Source: Sphingomonas mollis
GTDB lineage: Bacteria > Pseudomonadota > Alphaproteobacteria > Sphingomonadales > Sphingomonadaceae
Assembly (NCBI RefSeq): GCF_016427505.1
Contig: NZ_JAELXS010000016.1
Span: 1 to 35,454, forward strand
DNA: 35,454 nucleotides
Reading direction: 5' to 3'
This document shows, piece after piece, positions 32,616 through 35,454 of the stretch (within the stretch, counting starts at the first letter, position 1; every line of letters starts with the position of its first letter). The notes beneath the pieces were generated by a model. That model saw only the letters and a list, made by a program, of their open reading frames with translations, was not told the DNA's origin and searched no databases. Made by a program: the position numbers and the translations under genes.

Positions 32616-33615
32616 AATCGTCCTCGCCCGCCCCCATCTGAATCGTGCCGTCCTTCGCCAGACCGCGCGCGATCGCGATCATCGCCTTTTGCGCTTCCAG
32701 CACCTCGGCCAGTTTCATCGGTCCACGTGCCTCCATCTCGTCGCGGATGCCGTCGGCGGCGCGCGCCGACATGCAGCCCAGGAAGCGGGCACGGATGGTT
32801 TCGTCGACGCCCTTCAGCGCCTTGGTCAGGATTTCGCCATCGACGTTGCGGATCACCGTGCCGAGGTTCTTGTCGTCCATTTCCAGCAAATTATCGAAGA
32901 CGAACATCGCCTCCTCGATCTGCTTGGCGACCTCGCGGTCGATCTTGAACAGTTTCGGCATGACCCGCTGTTCGGTCGCCTTGCGCGCACCGGACAGGAT
33001 CTTCGCGGCCTCACGCGTGCCACCGAGCGTTACGGCGGCACCGCTGGCCGATCCGGTCCGCTGCGCCAGCAGGGTCTTCAGCGTATCCACCGCTTCGGGC
33101 GTGATCGGCCCCAGCTTGGCGATGCGGTGGAGGATATCCGGCTGTGCGGTATCGGGCAGCAGTTCCAGCACCTGCCCGCCGATCGACGGATCGAGATTGG
33201 CGATCAGCACGGCGGCGATCTGCGGATGCTCCTTTTCGATCATCGCGGCGATATCGGTCGCGTCCATCCAGTCGAGCAGTTCCAGCTCGCACGCCGCCTC
33301 GGCCGGGGTGATCCGGGCGAGCACGCTCTCCGCCTTCTCGGCACCGAGCGCACGGTTCATCACCGCCTCCACCTGCGGGCGGGGGTCGAAGGAAATGCCG
33401 GTCCGCTCACGGGCGCGGCCGACGAAATCGTCCAGCACGTCCTCGACCTCCTGTTCCGACACGTCGGCGACGTTGAACATCGCGGCGCCGAGCTGGCGCA
33501 CCTCGTCCGGCTCCAGTTTCTGGAGGATGGCCGCCGCCTCTTCCTCGCCGACGATCATCATCAGCACGGCCGCGCGTTCGATGCCGGTGTAGGTCCGCAT
33601 CGCGAGTGCGCTCAC
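32608..33615 (-). CDS. fliG: Flagellar motor switch protein FliG
   Basis: 335 residues from GTG at 33615 (overlapping the fliF stop as GTGA); ATG five codons later, reading MRTYTGIERAAVLMM, is a reasonable alternative. FliG features include the EHPQ motif at 129-132, the middle ARM repeats with AAVLIANLDPSIGGQVLELLP, and the C-terminal torque domain with charged DETIRARFLGCMSARAADGIRDEMEARGPMKLAEV. FliG sits on the MS ring and contacts the stator. Confidence 0.95.
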   Translation of the reverse strand: MSALAMRTYTGIERAAVLMMIVGEEEAAAILQKLEPDEVRQLGAAMFNVADVSEQEVEDVLDDFVGRARERTGISFDPRPQVEAVMNRALGAEKAESVLARITPAEAACELELLDWMDATDIAAMIEKEHPQIAAVLIANLDPSIGGQVLELLPDTAQPDILHRIAKLGPITPEAVDTLKTLLAQRTGSASGAAVTLGGTREAAKILSGARKATEQRVMPKLFKIDREVAKQIEEAMFVFDNLLEMDDKNLGTVIRNVDGEILTKALKGVDETIRARFLGCMSARAADGIRDEMEARGPMKLAEVLEAQKAMIAIARGLAKDGTIQMGAGEDDYV

Positions 33616-35273
33616 TTGGCGTCGGCCTTTATCATGTCGCGCACGGCCAGCGCGGCGCGGGCGGGGTTGTCGCGGGTGAAGCCACGCACCGCCCCGATCC
33701 GCTCGTCATAGCCACGGCTGTTTTCCAGCTGGTCCAGGCTGACGGGCGGCGCGACCATCGGCATGCCATCGGGACCGGGCAGACCGACACCGGCAACCAC
33801 CGGCACGCTGGCGTCGTCGCGCTTCTTCATCAGCCCCTTGGCCAATGGCCGGACACCCAGGAACAGGACGAGCAGCGCGATGAGGATCGCGGTGCCGTTG
33901 CGGGCGAGCACCGGCAGCCAGGCATTGTCGTACCATTTCGTCGTGTCGGCCGTGTCGGTGGCCCCGGCGAACTTGCGGCTGATGACCGTCACCTGATCCT
34001 GCCGCTGCTGATCGTAACCGACCGCGCTCTTCACCAGATCGGTCAGCTGGTTGATCTCCATCTGGGTCCGGCGACCCTTGTCGGGATCGCGCAGCACCAC
34101 CGCGACCGACAGCCGCTTGACCGATCCCGGCGCGGCCCGCGTCACCGAGACCTCACGGCCCAGATCATAGGCGCGCTGATAGCTGTCGGTCTGCTTGGCG
34201 GGATCGGGCGAGGCGGCGCCGGCCACCGGCTGTGGCCCGCCGCTCGCGCCCACCGCCGGGGTCGGCACCTGCAAGGTGCTGGCTGGCGGTGGCGTGTTCG
34301 ACAGCGCACCCGGGATACCACCCGGCCCGCCGCCATCCTTCTGGTTGCCGGTCCACGCGCCGGTTTCGGCGCGCAGCGTACCCTGCTTGTCATAGCTTTC
34401 GCGCGTCGCCTGCGTCTCGTCGAGGTTGACGTCCGCCTGCACCTCCGCCGAGAAATTGCCGGCGCCCAGCAATGGCGTGAGCAACTGGGTCAATTGCTGG
34501 CGATACTTGTCCTCGACTCGCGCCTGGAACGCGATGCGCTCGTCGCCCATCGCCCCCGCCGCGTCGCGGCCGCCGGGACGGGTCAGCAGAGCACCGGCCT
34601 GATCGACGATCGTGACGGCGTCGGGCTTCATCCCCGGCACGGACGAGGCGACGAGATTGATGATCGACGACACCTGCGCCTCGCTCAGCGTCCGGCCGGC
34701 ACCCAGCTTGACGATCACCGACGCCGATGGCGCGGCCCGGTCCCGTACGAAGACCGACGCTTCGGGCATCGCGAGATGGACGCGCGCCTCCACCACCGCA
34801 TCGATATCCTGGATCGAGCGGGCAAGTTCGGTCTCGCGCGCCTGACGCAGGCGTTCGCCCTCTACCGCGCGGCTGACCCCCATCGGCAGTTGGTCGAGGA
34901 TCGCATAACCGCCGGGCGCCGCCTTGGGCAGGCCCTGCCCGGCGAGCAACATGCGCGCCCGGCTGTAATCGTCCTCACCCACGGTCAGCGCGCCGGTGGC
35001 GTCGTCGACATGCGCAGCGATGTTCGCCTGTTCCAGGCTCTGGACGACGGCCGCCTTGTCGGCATCGGCGAGACCGGAGAACAGCGTCTTCTGCGGTGGC
35101 GTCGACAGGCTCATCCAGGCGAGCGCGGCCGCACCGATCAGCCCGACGAGCAGCGCCATCGGGGCCGAGCGGCGAACCGCCGGCTGGGCCATGACGCCAC
35201 GGATCTGCTGGAGCGGGTTGGCGAAACGCTCGGGCATGCCGGGCGAGGCGGTGGTCGTGAGGGCGGTGCTCAT
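33612..35273 (-). CDS. fliF: Flagellar MS-ring protein FliF
   Basis: 553 residues. Two membrane helices lie at about 37-56 and near residues 440-462 (NGTAILIALLVLFLGVRPL). Between them are the ring-building motifs: LFSGLADADKAAVVQSLEQANI, then ARMLLAGQGLPKAAPGGYAILD, RQARETELARSIQDIDAVVEARVHLAMPEASVFVRD, and SSVPGMKPDAVTIVDQAG. A Gly/Pro-rich linker lies around 320-365. The C-terminal tail that binds FliG ends the protein. FliF forms the first structure of the basal body. The start is four bases after the fliE stop. Confidence 0.96.
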   Translation of the reverse strand: MSTALTTTASPGMPERFANPLQQIRGVMAQPAVRRSAPMALLVGLIGAAALAWMSLSTPPQKTLFSGLADADKAAVVQSLEQANIAAHVDDATGALTVGEDDYSRARMLLAGQGLPKAAPGGYAILDQLPMGVSRAVEGERLRQARETELARSIQDIDAVVEARVHLAMPEASVFVRDRAAPSASVIVKLGAGRTLSEAQVSSIINLVASSVPGMKPDAVTIVDQAGALLTRPGGRDAAGAMGDERIAFQARVEDKYRQQLTQLLTPLLGAGNFSAEVQADVNLDETQATRESYDKQGTLRAETGAWTGNQKDGGGPGGIPGALSNTPPPASTLQVPTPAVGASGGPQPVAGAASPDPAKQTDSYQRAYDLGREVSVTRAAPGSVKRLSVAVVLRDPDKGRRTQMEINQLTDLVKSAVGYDQQRQDQVTVISRKFAGATDTADTTKWYDNAWLPVLARNGTAILIALLVLFLGVRPLAKGLMKKRDDASVPVVAGVGLPGPDGMPMVAPPVSLDQLENSRGYDERIGAVRGFTRDNPARAALAVRDMIKADAK

Positions 35274-35277
35274 CGGA

Positions 35278-35454
35278 TCAGACCGGCATGCTCATGATGT
35301 CCTTGTACGCGGACAGCAGCTTGTTCCTGACCTGCAGGGTCACCTCGAACCCCACGCTCGCCTGTTGGCGGGCCAGCATCACCTTGGCGATGTCGACCGT
35401 CTCGCCGCGTTCGTAGCTTTCCGACAGTTTGGCCGCCTGATTCTGGCCCTCGTT
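35278..35454 (-). CDS. fliE: Flagellar hook-basal body protein FliE, C-terminal part
   Basis: The last 58 residues and stop codon are in the window; the 5' part lies beyond the right edge. The reading includes KLSESYERGETVDIAKVML, QQASVGFEVTLQVRNKLL and ends SAYKDIMSMPV, the hallmark FliE tail. FliE links the MS ring and export gate to the rod. It is the most upstream visible gene of the fliE-fliS block, so the operon promoter is outside the window. Confidence 0.95.
   Translation of the reverse strand, partial: NEGQNQAAKLSESYERGETVDIAKVMLARQQASVGFEVTLQVRNKLLSAYKDIMSMPV

Noticed and set aside
33606..35297. Long plus-strand frame opposite fliF
   Set aside because: fliF is unmistakable on the minus strand; the other frame is rich in Arg, His and Gly and matches nothing known to me.

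Overview
The window looks like a chromosomal segment from a GC-rich member of the Sphingomonadales (Sphingomonas-like Alphaproteobacteria). Evidence is the third-position GC bias, an imuA-imuB-dnaE2 cassette behind an alphaproteobacterial LexA box (GAAC-N7-GAAC), the ubiH-like / ftsK / lolA / xth neighbourhood, a long RibA with a degenerate RibB-like N-terminus, and short palindromic repeats of the GC-rich kind common in this order. Genus is inferred from gene style only.

Layout. (1) 1-1684: the start of a methyl-accepting chemotaxis protein running off the left edge, tRNA-Leu(GAG), and a zinc-ribbon membrane protein, all on the minus strand. (2) 1801-4665: a tightly overlapping plus-strand operon ftsE-ftsX-ydcF-like-plsC, closed by a hairpin terminator, then tRNA-Gly(GCC) on the minus strand. 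(3) 4964-10723: the SOS mutasome imuA-imuB-dnaE2, with a perfect LexA box right before imuA. (4) 10772-12515: a thioredoxin/TPR chaperedoxin, a LON-substrate-binding-domain protein and a Trm112-like protein, followed by a perfect 33-bp inverted repeat. (5) 12701-14330: minus-strand PilZ protein and UbiH-type hydroxylase. (6) 14487-21144: ftsK, an OprB-type porin lacking any ordinary start codon, lolA, a structured intergenic stretch ending in a terminator, xthA and ribA. (7) 21361-35454: a 17-gene minus-strand flagellar cluster, transcribed fliE(partial)-F-G-H-I-J-K-L-M-N-O-P-Q-R-flhB-fliD-fliS.

How the genes work together. The flagellar block encodes the MS ring, switch, ATPase complex, hook-length ruler, export gate, filament cap and flagellin chaperone; flhA, rod, hook and flagellin genes lie elsewhere. 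The mutasome provides LexA-controlled, error-prone lesion bypass. The ftsEX operon couples divisome control to envelope and phospholipid functions, and ftsK/lolA add chromosome segregation and lipoprotein trafficking.

Most notable: a 126-bp (42-codon) GC-rich palindromic repeat sits in frame inside dnaE2, and a half copy lies downstream of ribA; the porin gene has a strong ribosome-binding site but no ATG, GTG or TTG for about 160 codons; and FliM lacks the N-terminal CheY-binding motif. No CRISPR array, prophage or insertion sequence was seen.
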